Assembly (NCBI GenBank): GCA_963710615.1
Contig: CAVQBF010000010.1
Location: forward strand, 62,001-126,000
Direction: 5' to 3'
DNA from: GCA-2746605 sp963710615
Lineage (GTDB): Bacteria; Bacteroidota; Ignavibacteria; Ignavibacteriales; Melioribacteraceae
DNA length: 64,000 nt
Position numbers and translations under genes: made by a program. Of this stretch, positions 9,785 through 18,987 are shown in pieces. Positions within the stretch are counted from its first letter, which is position 1, and the number at the start of each line of letters is the position of its first letter. Below the pieces are notes generated by a model that saw nothing but the letters and a program-made list of their open reading frames with translations, did no database searches and was not told the DNA's origin.

Positions 9785-10441
9785 CTATTTGATATAATTT
9801 TTCATTTCAGCAATATTTGTAATAGATGACTTTAAAACATCACCTCTTTCGACCTTGCTGACACCTTCTGGAGTTCCAGTATAAATTAAATCTCCCGGCT
9901 CAAGTGTCATACGCTCTGAAAGAAATTGAACAATTTGAGCAGGAGAAAAAATCATTTTATTTACACTTGAATTTTGCTGAATGTTCCCGTTTTTTTCTAA
10001 AATAATTAGTTCTTCACCCGTAAGTATATAATCAGCTTTTAATATAAAATCTGAGACCACTGCACAAGTATCAAATCCTTTTGCCAATGTCCAAGGATGT
10101 CCTTCTTTTTTATACTTACTTTGTAAATCTCTCAGTGTCATATCCAATCCAACAGCATATGCAATAATCGCGTCTTCAGCTTCTCGCAAAGTAGCATTTT
10201 TTACCTCTTTCCCAATTAATAAAACTAACTCAACTTCATGATGCATTTCATTAGAATAGTTTGGATGAATTATTGAATCACCATCATAAATTAGAGTAGA
10301 AGTAGGTTTAAGAAAAATAATTGGAAATTCTGGCACTTCACTATTCATTTCCTTTGCATGCTCAGCATAATTTTTCCCGACACATAAAATTTTGCCAACT
10401 GTAAATTCTTTTCCGCTATTTCTAATTTTTACTTTTTTCAT
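9785..10441 (-). CDS. fumarylacetoacetate hydrolase (FAH) family protein
   Basis: The 218-residue product matches the compact single-domain FAH fold (FAHD1/YcgM-like acylpyruvate hydrolase, oxaloacetate decarboxylase or tautomerase). Visible hallmarks are GKNYAEHAKEM near the N-terminus and HHEVELVLLIG with metal-binding Glu69 and Glu71. The third metal ligand Asp100 lies in VGLDMTLRDLQ, followed by the substrate-contact region PWTLAKGFDT and the C-terminal GDLIYTGTPEGV. It would cleave or isomerise a 2-oxo/3-oxo acid using Mg2+. Which substrate cannot be told from sequence. Neighbours are a rhodanese lipoprotein downstream and a peptide transporter upstream. Confidence 0.85.
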   Translation of the reverse strand: MKKVKIRNSGKEFTVGKILCVGKNYAEHAKEMNSEVPEFPIIFLKPTSTLIYDGDSIIHPNYSNEMHHEVELVLLIGKEVKNATLREAEDAIIAYAVGLDMTLRDLQSKYKKEGHPWTLAKGFDTCAVVSDFILKADYILTGEELIILEKNGNIQQNSSVNKMIFSPAQIVQFLSERMTLEPGDLIYTGTPEGVSKVERGDVLKSSITNIAEMKNYIK

Positions 10442-10508
10442 TTTAATTCCGTGATAATTTGATGCTAATATTTAAATAGAGTTTCAATAAAAAAATACAG
10501 TAAATCAT

Positions 10509-11783
10509 CTAATTAGTAAATTTATTTAATTTTTTCATCGCCAATAATGCGAGCGTTGCAGAGAAAATTAATATCCCGGTCAAAATTAAAAAATACTCAT
10601 GATGTGCAAAATCACTGTAATATTTGCCAAGTAAACCTGAACCATAACTTCCAATTGAAGTAGCTAAAAACCATCCTCCCATCATCAAACCTTGAATTTT
10701 GGGAGGTGCCACTTTTGAAACGTACGATTGTCCCATTGGTGAAATAAGTATTTCCGCAAGAGTAACAATTAGATAAGTTGAAATCAGCCAATTCGGTGAC
10801 ATATTATTTGAATCACTATTTCCACCTTCTAACGAGGCCCAGACCATTATTAGCATTGAAACTCCCATTATTACCATTCCAATAAATATTTTAAGAGGAG
10901 TACTAGGTTCTTTTCCTTTTTTATTTAGCTTGGAAAAAAAAGACAATAATAAAGGAGTTAAAAGTAGTATAAAAAAGGGATTGAAAAATTGATATGTCTC
11001 TGGGCGCAAAAAATCATAAATCACTGTTGATCTTTCTGCGAAAAGTGTAAGTGCAAATCCATTTTGATAGAATGCCATCCAGAAAAATATTACAATTGTA
11101 AAGAGTATCCCTAAAGCAATTATCCTTTGTGTGGATTCCTTTGATGATATTTCTTCAAAAACAATTTCTTTCTCAGAATTCTTTGATTGTTTTACATCTG
11201 CCTTTAGCAGTTTACTTTTACCATTGTAAAAAGTGACAATACAAATCAGCATTCCAATAGCTGCTGCCCAAAATGACATTCTATAATCATTAAATAAATA
11301 ACCCAACAAAGTTGCAGCAAGAGGTGCAATCGTTGCGCCTACATTAACGCCCATATAAAAAATATTAAATCCGGCGTCTTTAAGATGTATTTTATCGATA
11401 TATAAATTTCCGACAAGTACCGCCATGTTAACCTTAAAGATTCCAGTGCCGAAAGCAACGAGAAATAAACCAATATAAAAAGTCACAAGCTGATCCGCAG
11501 ATGATAGGGCAAGTGCTACATAACCAAAAAACATTGCTATTGAACCAGCAATTACAGTATTAATTTGACCAAATATTTTATCTCCCAGATAACCGCCAAG
11601 TAGCGGAATAAAATAAACTAATCCAAGAAAAGCTCCATAATGATCTCCCTTTATGGAATCGCTCCAACCAAATTCACTATCCATATAAAGAACTAAAATA
11701 GCCATCATTATATAAAAACCGAATCGTTCCCACATTTCAGTTGTAAACATTATCATTATACCTTTAGGGTGATCTTTAAGCAT
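10509..11783 (-). CDS. POT/PTR-family proton-coupled di/tripeptide transporter
   Basis: The 424-residue membrane protein begins with HPKGIMIMFTTEMWERFGFY, containing the ExxERF-type motif that binds the proton and peptide in POT transporters, followed by LGGYLGDKIFG in the loop between helices 2 and 3. About 12 membrane segments can be drawn; the protein is slightly shorter than the usual 450-500 residues. It probably imports di- and tripeptides. It lies downstream of the glycyl radical enzyme on the same strand. This fits uptake of peptides released outside the cell, for example by the DPP-IV-type peptidase encoded nearby. Confidence 0.85.
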   Translation of the reverse strand: MLKDHPKGIMIMFTTEMWERFGFYIMMAILVLYMDSEFGWSDSIKGDHYGAFLGLVYFIPLLGGYLGDKIFGQINTVIAGSIAMFFGYVALALSSADQLVTFYIGLFLVAFGTGIFKVNMAVLVGNLYIDKIHLKDAGFNIFYMGVNVGATIAPLAATLLGYLFNDYRMSFWAAAIGMLICIVTFYNGKSKLLKADVKQSKNSEKEIVFEEISSKESTQRIIALGILFTIVIFFWMAFYQNGFALTLFAERSTVIYDFLRPETYQFFNPFFILLLTPLLLSFFSKLNKKGKEPSTPLKIFIGMVIMGVSMLIMVWASLEGGNSDSNNMSPNWLISTYLIVTLAEILISPMGQSYVSKVAPPKIQGLMMGGWFLATSIGSYGSGLLGKYYSDFAHHEYFLILTGILIFSATLALLAMKKLNKFTN

Positions 11784-11914
11784 ACTAATCCTTTTGTCTA
11801 TTAATTCATAAGTTAATTTCAGTGCGTATTTGGATTGATAAAGAGCTTCGCTTTTCTAATTTACGAACAAAATAAACTTATAATGGCGAAATGTTTGCTG
11901 GCATCTATACGAGA

Positions 11915-14290
11915 CTAAAAACCTTTTTGTTCAGTTCTAAAAATTATTTCATTCTGAAGGTCTTCCCCAAGATTTACAAAATAATCACTATACCCAGCGA
12001 CTCTAACTATTAAATCCCTATAATTTTCCGGTTCTATTTGTGCTTTCTTCAAAGTATCAGCATTAACTACATTAAACTGAATATGATGAGCATCCATTTT
12101 AAAGTATGACCGAATTAAATGAAGAATTTTTTGCCTTCCTTCTTCATCTTCTAATATTTTCGGAGTGAACTTTTGATTAAGTAAAGTACCGCCAGTTCTT
12201 ATGTGATCGATTTTTGCTGCCGATTTTATTACTGCGGTCGGCCCATTCCTATCCGCTCCTTGAACTGGAGAAATCCCTTCTGAAACGGGTTTATAAGCTA
12301 ATCTTCCATCCGGTGTGGCTCCAATTACGCTGCCAAAATAAACGTGACAAGTAGTTGGAAGAAGATTAATTCGATAGTGTCCACCTTTAGTATTTGGTCT
12401 TCCATCAATTGCAGAAAAATATATTTCAAAAACTTCTCTTAATAAATCATCAGCTCTATCATCATCATTTCCATATTTGGGTGTTTCATCTAAAAATATT
12501 TTTCTGATTTTTTCTTTTCCCTCAAAATTATTTTTTATTGTATCTAGCATCTCAACCATTGACATTTTTTTGCTTTCAAAAACATTATACTTTAATGATG
12601 AAAGACAATCTGTAATTGTTCCCATTCCAACACCTTGGATATACGATGAATTATATCTTGCACCTCCACTATTATAATCTTTACCTTTTTTTATGCAGTC
12701 ATCAATCAATATTGAGATGAATGGAGCAGGTAAATATTTAGCCCATAGTCTTTCTATTATCAGGTTTCCATTAATTTTAATATCAATGAAATAATTTAAT
12801 TGTTTCTCAAATGCTTTGAGTAATTCGTCGAACGATTTAAAACTCTCTGCAGCTCCTGTTTCAAGTCCAATCATTTTATTTGTTCTTGGATCAATTCCAT
12901 TATGCAGTGTAATTTCTAAAACTTTAGGAATATTGAAATATCCAGTAAGTATATAACTTTCTTTACCAAAGGCTCCGGTTTCAACACAACCGCTAGCTCC
13001 ACCATTTCGTGCATCAATTAGATCCTTACCTTGTCTTAACATTTCTTGGATGATTGCATCAGTGTTAAAGATTGATGGTTGGCCAAATCCTGTCTTTGTT
13101 ATTTCAAGTGTACGTTTCAATAATCTATCGGGATTTTTTTTGCTTACTTGTACCATTGAACTCGGCTGAAGCAAGCGCATCTCTTCAATTACATCCAAAA
13201 TAATATATGTTAAATCATTTGTTGCATCTTCACCCGTGGGTGTTAATCCGCCCACATTGATTAAACAAAAATCTGTATAAGTATTGCTTTCTTGGGCAGT
13301 TACACCAACTTTAGGAGGAGCCGGCTGATTATGAAATTTTATCCAGAAAGATTGAAGTAATTCATAGATCTCATCTTTAGTTAATAGTCCGCTTTCTAAA
13401 TCTTGTTTATAAAAAGGATACAAATGCTGATCAAGTCGACCCGGATTAAAAGAGTCCCAAGTATTAAGTTCTGTTATTACTCCAAGATGTACAAACCAAT
13501 AATATTGAAGTGCTTCCCAAAATGTATTTGGTTTATTCTCAGGAACCCGATGACAAATTCCTGCAATTGTCTCCAATTCATTTTTTCGCTGAACATCTTT
13601 TTCATGAGAAGCTAATTCATATAAATACTTACTATATCTCTTAGCAAATAATATAATTGCCTCTGCAGCAATTTTCATTGCATTAAGTTCATCACGTTTA
13701 TCCAATGCTTCCGGATCACTATAAAAATCAAGCTCAGAAATACTTAAATCAATATCTGTAATAAAATCTCTAAATCCTTTTTTATAAATTTTGTCATCAA
13801 GCACTGTATGACCGGGAGCTCGCTGTTCCATAAATTCTGTAAAAATTCCGGCACTGTAAGCTTCTTTCCATTCTTCATCTATTTCTTCAAATATTCTGTC
13901 TCTTATTGATCTTCCACTCCAGTAGGGTGCAATTGCAGAAACTTGATCTTTTTTAGTTTCCTCATCAACTTTAAAAGATATTTTTTCTCTAGTATCTAAA
14001 ATTTCAAAATCTTTAATTGTATGAGTACAAATTTCCGGGTAGGTTGGAGTTGCATGAGGAGCCGGTCCTCGTTCACCTACAATTAGTTCTCCATCATTAA
14101 CACAGAGTTTCTTATTTTCTAAAATATGTTTAAATGCCAATGCTCGTGCAACAGGTATACTAACTCTTTCTGCTTTACCACTTTTGTAAAACTCTGTTAC
14201 TAACCTTGCTCTCTCTAATGAAATTGAGGGATGAATTTCTAATGTTTCGTCTCTAAGTTTTTTAATTCTTTCATTCATATTTTTATCCAT
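11915..14290 (-). CDS. glycyl radical enzyme, likely trans-4-hydroxy-L-proline dehydratase type
   Basis: The 791-residue protein has the glycyl radical enzyme architecture. The active-site loop is GGASGCVETG, with thiyl Cys435 and general-base Glu437 (the GCVE group of dehydratases and C-N lyases, not pyruvate formate-lyase, which has two adjacent Cys). The C-terminal radical loop VRVAGYSDYF carries the radical Gly766. Overall sequence from the N-terminus (SISLERARL, TEFMEQRAPGHTV) through TYTDF and the C-P-G spacing matches my knowledge of HypD, which dehydrates 4-hydroxyproline to pyrroline-5-carboxylate. The subfamily call is inference; glycerol/propanediol dehydratases share the GCVE loop. 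The activase gene overlaps its start by 8 bp, so the two are translationally coupled. The enzyme would be active only without oxygen. Confidence 0.85.
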   Translation of the reverse strand: MDKNMNERIKKLRDETLEIHPSISLERARLVTEFYKSGKAERVSIPVARALAFKHILENKKLCVNDGELIVGERGPAPHATPTYPEICTHTIKDFEILDTREKISFKVDEETKKDQVSAIAPYWSGRSIRDRIFEEIDEEWKEAYSAGIFTEFMEQRAPGHTVLDDKIYKKGFRDFITDIDLSISELDFYSDPEALDKRDELNAMKIAAEAIILFAKRYSKYLYELASHEKDVQRKNELETIAGICHRVPENKPNTFWEALQYYWFVHLGVITELNTWDSFNPGRLDQHLYPFYKQDLESGLLTKDEIYELLQSFWIKFHNQPAPPKVGVTAQESNTYTDFCLINVGGLTPTGEDATNDLTYIILDVIEEMRLLQPSSMVQVSKKNPDRLLKRTLEITKTGFGQPSIFNTDAIIQEMLRQGKDLIDARNGGASGCVETGAFGKESYILTGYFNIPKVLEITLHNGIDPRTNKMIGLETGAAESFKSFDELLKAFEKQLNYFIDIKINGNLIIERLWAKYLPAPFISILIDDCIKKGKDYNSGGARYNSSYIQGVGMGTITDCLSSLKYNVFESKKMSMVEMLDTIKNNFEGKEKIRKIFLDETPKYGNDDDRADDLLREVFEIYFSAIDGRPNTKGGHYRINLLPTTCHVYFGSVIGATPDGRLAYKPVSEGISPVQGADRNGPTAVIKSAAKIDHIRTGGTLLNQKFTPKILEDEEGRQKILHLIRSYFKMDAHHIQFNVVNADTLKKAQIEPENYRDLIVRVAGYSDYFVNLGEDLQNEIIFRTEQKGF

Positions 14291-15060
14291 TTAATTTTGC
14301 TTCAAAACCAAATGATTCAACTAAGCGTAAGATTTCAATTAATTTAGCTTCAGTCTGAGTTTCTAAATTTCCCAACTGCGGAGTTTGCTGCAATCGTCTA
14401 TATTTATCTTCAGCTAATTTATTATATGGCAATAAGTCAATTCTATTTATGTTTTTACAAGAGATTAGATAATTAGCAATCGAACTGAGGTTATCTACAG
14501 TATCAGTAATATCCGGTATAAGCGGAATACGAATAATTATATTTGCATTTACATCATCTAAAAATTCAAGATTCTCTATAATTAATTTATTAGACACGCC
14601 CGTATACTTTTTATGAAGTTCATCATTGAGTAATTTGAAATCATATAGAAACAAATCCGTGTTTTTATAAATTCTTTTAAAAGATTCTAGATGAACATAA
14701 CCGCAAGTATCAATTGTAGTGGAAATAGAATTTTGTTTACACAATTCTAAAATTGATTCAAGAAAATCAATTTGGATTAATGGTTCTCCTCCCGAAAATG
14801 TTACTCCACCACCTGATTCATCATAGAAGATTAAATCTTTTTTTATTACAGAAAGAACTTCTTCCAAACTATATTTTATAGATATTTTATTCTGATTATC
14901 CTCACAAGAATTATTTCCACTCTGTTGCATTTACTTTTATACTTTCTGGATTATGACACCACCAGCAATTCAGCGGACATCCTGTAAGGAATATAGTGGT
15001 TCTTATCCCAGGCCCATCATGCAGTGCAAATTTTTTAATATCAAAAATATATCCAGTCAT
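14283..15060 (-). pseudogene. glycyl radical enzyme activase (radical SAM), frame-broken
   Basis: From ATG at 15060 the first frame encodes TGYIFDIKKFALHDGPGIRTT and the [4Fe-4S] motif CPLNCWWC, exactly as in PFL-activating enzymes. It then stops at TAA (14911-14913). The rest of the enzyme (SLEEVLSVIKKD, then YDESGGGVTFSGGEPL, the SAM-binding GGE motif) continues in the +1 frame to 14283. Removing one base between about 14911 and 14950 gives a 258-residue protein. No second ferredoxin-like CxxCxxC cluster is visible, so it is of the short type. A neighbouring glycyl radical enzyme without an activase would be inactive, so I suspect the extra base is a sequence error. Translation overlaps the enzyme gene by 8 bp. 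Confidence 0.8.
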
Positions 15061-15165
15061 TATTTAATATAACAATATTTATTTAATTTTTTTAGGATAA
15101 AAGGGTATTTTAAAGTGACATTTTTACCAGAACTTATATATTAAATTTTTATCAATTTATGATAT

Positions 15166-15173
15166 TATTTTTG
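15166..15173 (+). promoter_or_regulatory. candidate -7 element (TATTTTTG) for the peptidase gene
   Basis: The octamer fits the Bacteroidota-type -7 consensus TAnnTTTG, lies 76 bp before the ATG of the peptidase gene, and falls in the 188-bp divergent gap. No good TTTG element is present at the expected 19-bp distance upstream, so this is weak. Confidence 0.2.
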
Positions 15174-15248
15174 CAACTTATGAAAAAGAATTGTCATTAA
15201 TTTCACAATTAAATATAAATTTTTCATTTATTATTTGGAGATCCAGTG

Positions 15249-17468
15249 ATGAAGAAAATTAATTTATTGATTCTATTTTTTATTTTCCTCAGCTCAATTA
15301 CATTTTCCCAAGAAAACGAAAATATTGAATTCTCTCTCGAAAAAATTTTCGGAAGCAGAGAATTTTCTCAGCCTAGATTTGGTAGTATAAATTGGTTCAA
15401 TGGAGGCAATAGTTATACGAAGTTAGAAAGATCGGAAAGTGGCGAGGAAAACATAGTAAAATATGATACAAAAACTGGAGAGAGGGAAATTTTAATTTAT
15501 GGAAATAGTTTAATTCCTGACGTTTCTGACAAACCTCTAAGAATATCTTCTTATGAATTCTCAAGTGATTTAAAATTTTTACTATTTTTCACAAATACAA
15601 AAAGGGTTTGGAGAGCTAATACAAGAGGTGATTATTGGATATTAAATTTAGAAACAAATAATCTTAAGAAACTTGGTGGTGATGCAAAATCTTCTACTTT
15701 AATGTTTGCGACCTTATCACCAAATAATAAATACGTCGGATATGTACGAGAGAATAATATTTATATTGAATCAGTGCTGAATGATGAGATAATTCAACTA
15801 ACCAAAGATGGATCAGAAACGATTATTAACGGCACTTTCGATTGGGTTTATGAGGAAGAGTTAAATTTAAGAAATGGTTTTAGATGGAGTCCGGACGGAA
15901 ATCGTATTGCATTTTGGCAATTAGATGCCGAAGGTATTGGTGTATTTAATATGATAAATAATACCGATTCAATTTACTCACAAATTATTCCCGTCCAATA
16001 TCCAAAAGTTGGAACAACAAACTCGGCCAGCAAAGTAGGAGTTGTAGAAATAGAATCAAAAGAAATTAAATGGTTTAAAGTTCCGGGCGATCCAAGAAAT
16101 AATTATATGGCACGAATGGATTGGGCAGAATCATCAAATGAAGTTATAATTCAGCAGCTAAATAGATTACAAAATGAGAACAGAGTTTATCTTGGCGAAG
16201 CTGCAACTGGAAACGTAAATAATATTTTTACAGATAGAGATGATGCTTGGGTTGAAGTAGTGGATGATTTGATTTGGTTTAAAGATGGTCAATACTTTAC
16301 ATGGTTAAGTGAAAAAGATGGTTGGAATCAAGTTTACTTAATTTCGAGAGATGGAGAGGAAATAAAGAAAATTACTGGGGAATATGATGTAATAAGTATT
16401 GTAGGAATAGATAAAATAAATGAATATATCTATTTTATTGCCTCACCCGAAAATGCAACTCAGAGATATTTATATAGAAAATCTATTTTTAATGAAGAAG
16501 AAAAAGAACTTCTAACACCTGAGAATATTAGCGGATATAACACTTATGATATTGCTCCAAATTTTGATTGGGCAATTCATAATTACTCTACAATAAATTC
16601 TCCAAACGAAATTAATTTAATCAGTTTACCAAACCATAATATTGTAAGAAATTTATTATCCAGTGAAGTATTGTCTAAAAAAATAGCAAAATTAAATATA
16701 AACCCTATAGAATTTTTCAAGGTTAGCACCTCAGATGGTGTTGAATTAGATGGATGGAAAATTGTGCCACCAAATTTTGATAAATCAAAAAAGTACCCAG
16801 TAATATTTTATGTTTATGGTGAACCTGCATCCCAAACGGTTCTTGACCGATGGAAGGGAAGTTTTTTCTGGCATCAACTACTTGCTAAAAAAGGGTATAT
16901 AGTAGTTAGTGTTGATAATCGCGGCACACCAGCACCAAGAGGCAGAGAATTTAGAAAATGTGTCTATGGTCAAATTGGGATACTCGCTTCATCAGATCAA
17001 GCTGATGCAACAAAAGTAATATCCGAATGGGAATACATTGATAAAGAAAGAATTGGAATTTGGGGATGGAGCGGTGGCGGCTCAATGAGTTTAAATGCAA
17101 TATTTAGGTATCCAGACTTATATAAGACTGCAATTGCTGTTGCTCCGGTTGGAGATCAAAAACTTTATGATACGATTTATCAAGAAAGGTATATGGGTTT
17201 ACTATCAACCAATCCTGAGGGTTATAGGGATGGCTCCCCAGTAAATTTTGCTCAGCAGCTTAAGGGAAATTTACTATTAATACACGGCACTGGTGATGAT
17301 AATGTTCATTATCAAAATACCGAAGTTGTGATTAACAAACTAATTGAAAATAATAAGTTATTTTCAGTTATGCCTTATCCGAATAGATCTCATGGTATTT
17401 ATGAAGGTTTTAACACATATTTACACGTTTATAGTACAATGCTAAATTTTTGGGAGAAAAATTTATAA
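15249..17468 (+). CDS. secreted S9B dipeptidyl-peptidase IV-like protease
   Basis: The 739-residue protein has a signal peptide (to about residue 20, TFSQ). An eight-bladed propeller N-domain follows, carrying the DPP-IV hallmark DWVYEEEL whose Glu pair binds the substrate N-terminus. The alpha/beta hydrolase domain starts near residue 485. Catalytic residues are Ser608 in GWSGGGS, Asp683 in GTGDDNVHYQ and His715 in RSHGIYEG. Most DPP-IV proteins read GWSYGG; here Tyr is Gly. It should release X-Pro dipeptides from peptide N-termini, in the periplasm or outside. GGAG at 15237-15240 supports ATG 15249 over the GTG three bases earlier. It is divergent from the hydroxyproline dehydratase-like operon, suggesting a shared role in proline-rich peptide use. 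Confidence 0.9.
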   Translation: MKKINLLILFFIFLSSITFSQENENIEFSLEKIFGSREFSQPRFGSINWFNGGNSYTKLERSESGEENIVKYDTKTGEREILIYGNSLIPDVSDKPLRISSYEFSSDLKFLLFFTNTKRVWRANTRGDYWILNLETNNLKKLGGDAKSSTLMFATLSPNNKYVGYVRENNIYIESVLNDEIIQLTKDGSETIINGTFDWVYEEELNLRNGFRWSPDGNRIAFWQLDAEGIGVFNMINNTDSIYSQIIPVQYPKVGTTNSASKVGVVEIESKEIKWFKVPGDPRNNYMARMDWAESSNEVIIQQLNRLQNENRVYLGEAATGNVNNIFTDRDDAWVEVVDDLIWFKDGQYFTWLSEKDGWNQVYLISRDGEEIKKITGEYDVISIVGIDKINEYIYFIASPENATQRYLYRKSIFNEEEKELLTPENISGYNTYDIAPNFDWAIHNYSTINSPNEINLISLPNHNIVRNLLSSEVLSKKIAKLNINPIEFFKVSTSDGVELDGWKIVPPNFDKSKKYPVIFYVYGEPASQTVLDRWKGSFFWHQLLAKKGYIVVSVDNRGTPAPRGREFRKCVYGQIGILASSDQADATKVISEWEYIDKERIGIWGWSGGGSMSLNAIFRYPDLYKTAIAVAPVGDQKLYDTIYQERYMGLLSTNPEGYRDGSPVNFAQQLKGNLLLIHGTGDDNVHYQNTEVVINKLIENNKLFSVMPYPNRSHGIYEGFNTYLHVYSTMLNFWEKNL

Positions 17469-17596
17469 TTTATAAATATTAGGTTGTTGTCACTGCTGTG
17501 AAAACAAGAATCCAGTTTTATAATATTTATGAATCCACGATAGAAACATTCGAGGATGATAAGGTGATTTTTTGCTACAAGTTTACTCAGCGTGAG

Positions 17597-18850
17597 TTAA
17601 GTCTTTTGCTTCTTCTTTTTTGCAGCTGGGAATAGGATATTATTTAATATTAATCTGTAACCAGGTGAATTTTTGTGAAGACTTAATTCAGTCGGCGGAT
17701 CATTAACTGCATGCCTATAGTCTTCGGGATCATGTCCTCCATAAAATGTGAAAGTTCCTCTTCCATATTTCCCATGAATATATTTTACTTGATCTGTATT
17801 TACCCGCTCACCCATAATTATAACTGAATTTTTAATTTTACTTTTTCTGAACATCGTTGTTTGACCCATAAATCCTTTTATTACATTAACATGATTTTGA
17901 GTCAACATAGTTGGTATTGGATCAAATTTAGCAGAAAAATCAAATAGAGTAAAATAATCATTCTGTTCAGAACCAATCTCCAACAATTGAATATCAATAT
18001 CGCTGTATTCATAAACCATAGGGTTCATTTCCAGTTTGAAGTTTTCAAAAGCCAAAGTATTGGGAAAATTCAATTTACTCTGAGCGTTAGGATCAGGAGC
18101 ATCGCCATCATACATTTTATCCACTATATCAACATTTTCGGCAGCAAGCGCAATATCATAGCTGTCCGTGGCCGAGCACATTGCAAATAAAAATCCACCT
18201 TGACCAATATAATTCTTAATTGTTTTAACAACATCTTTCTCCATTTCAGAAACTTTTTTATACCCCAATTTTTTCGCTTCGTTTTCATAAAGAAGTTGGT
18301 TTTCTTGATACCAGCGGGCACCTCTGTAACTAGAATAAAATTTTCCGAATTGTCCAGTAAAATCCTCATGATGAAGATGGAGCCAATCATATTTACTTAG
18401 TCCGCCTGTAAGAATTTCTTCAATCCAAATTTTATCGTACTCAACCTCTGCATACTCCAAAGCTAAAGTAACTGCATCATCCCAAGGCTGAAACCCGGGT
18501 GGAACATATACTGCAATTTCCGGAGCTTTTTCTAATCGAACGACATCCATATTTTGTTCGTCACTTTGAACAAAAGAATAAATATCAACGAGCTCAACAT
18601 TATCTACTAACTTATAAACCACATTTCTTATTCTACAGTCCATTACAAGTCTTTCAGAATAATCGAGCATAAAAGAACCGCCTTTATAATTAATCAGCCA
18701 GTCGGCTTTAAAGCCTTTTTTTAGGGCATTAAATGTTATTCCATAAGCTTTTAAGTGATCGGTTTGCGATAAATCCATTGGAATAAATATTTTGGATTGA
18801 CCAAAAATAGAAATTGAGAAAATTATTAAAAAGAATAGTGGTTTTATCAT
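17597..18850 (-). CDS. conserved secreted protein of the family often named 'asparagine synthetase B' in Bacteroidota
   Basis: The 417-residue protein has a signal peptide (to about residue 17, IFGQ). Its body is well conserved, with blocks LKAYGITFNALKKG, APEIAVYVPPG.QPWDDAVT, YDWLHLHHEDFTGQFGKFY, GGFLFAMCSATDSYDIALA and FTFYGGHDPEDYRHAV. These match a Bacteroidota family that databases commonly label asparagine synthetase B. I see neither the N-terminal Cys2 glutaminase nor the SGGxDS ATP pyrophosphatase motif of real AsnB, so the name is probably wrong. The fold looks more like a glutamine-amidotransferase-type flavodoxin-like domain. The C-terminus is lysine-rich. It converges with the DPP-IV gene. 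Confidence 0.7.
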   Translation of the reverse strand: MIKPLFFLIIFSISIFGQSKIFIPMDLSQTDHLKAYGITFNALKKGFKADWLINYKGGSFMLDYSERLVMDCRIRNVVYKLVDNVELVDIYSFVQSDEQNMDVVRLEKAPEIAVYVPPGFQPWDDAVTLALEYAEVEYDKIWIEEILTGGLSKYDWLHLHHEDFTGQFGKFYSSYRGARWYQENQLLYENEAKKLGYKKVSEMEKDVVKTIKNYIGQGGFLFAMCSATDSYDIALAAENVDIVDKMYDGDAPDPNAQSKLNFPNTLAFENFKLEMNPMVYEYSDIDIQLLEIGSEQNDYFTLFDFSAKFDPIPTMLTQNHVNVIKGFMGQTTMFRKSKIKNSVIIMGERVNTDQVKYIHGKYGRGTFTFYGGHDPEDYRHAVNDPPTELSLHKNSPGYRLILNNILFPAAKKKKQKT

Positions 18851-18933
18851 TCGTATGTTGTAACTAAATATTTGAATTGAATAAAATTATTTAAGAATTA
18901 TACAACCATTTTAATAAAAAGTTTGTTCAAATA

Positions 18934-18961
18934 AAAAAGCCCAACTTTGAAAAGTCGGGCT
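18934..18961 (-). terminator. intrinsic terminator of the clpX operon
   Basis: On the minus strand AGCCCGACTT and AAGTTGGGCT form a hairpin (18939-18961) followed by a run of T (complement of 18934-18938). It lies 27 bp past the clpX stop codon. Confidence 0.8.
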
Positions 18962-18987
18962 GTTAAATAACTTTATTAATAACTGGT

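Noticed and set aside
17597..18850. Asparagine synthetase activity
   Set aside because: Neither the Cys2 glutaminase nor the ATP-PPase SGGxDS motif is present, and the protein has a signal peptide.
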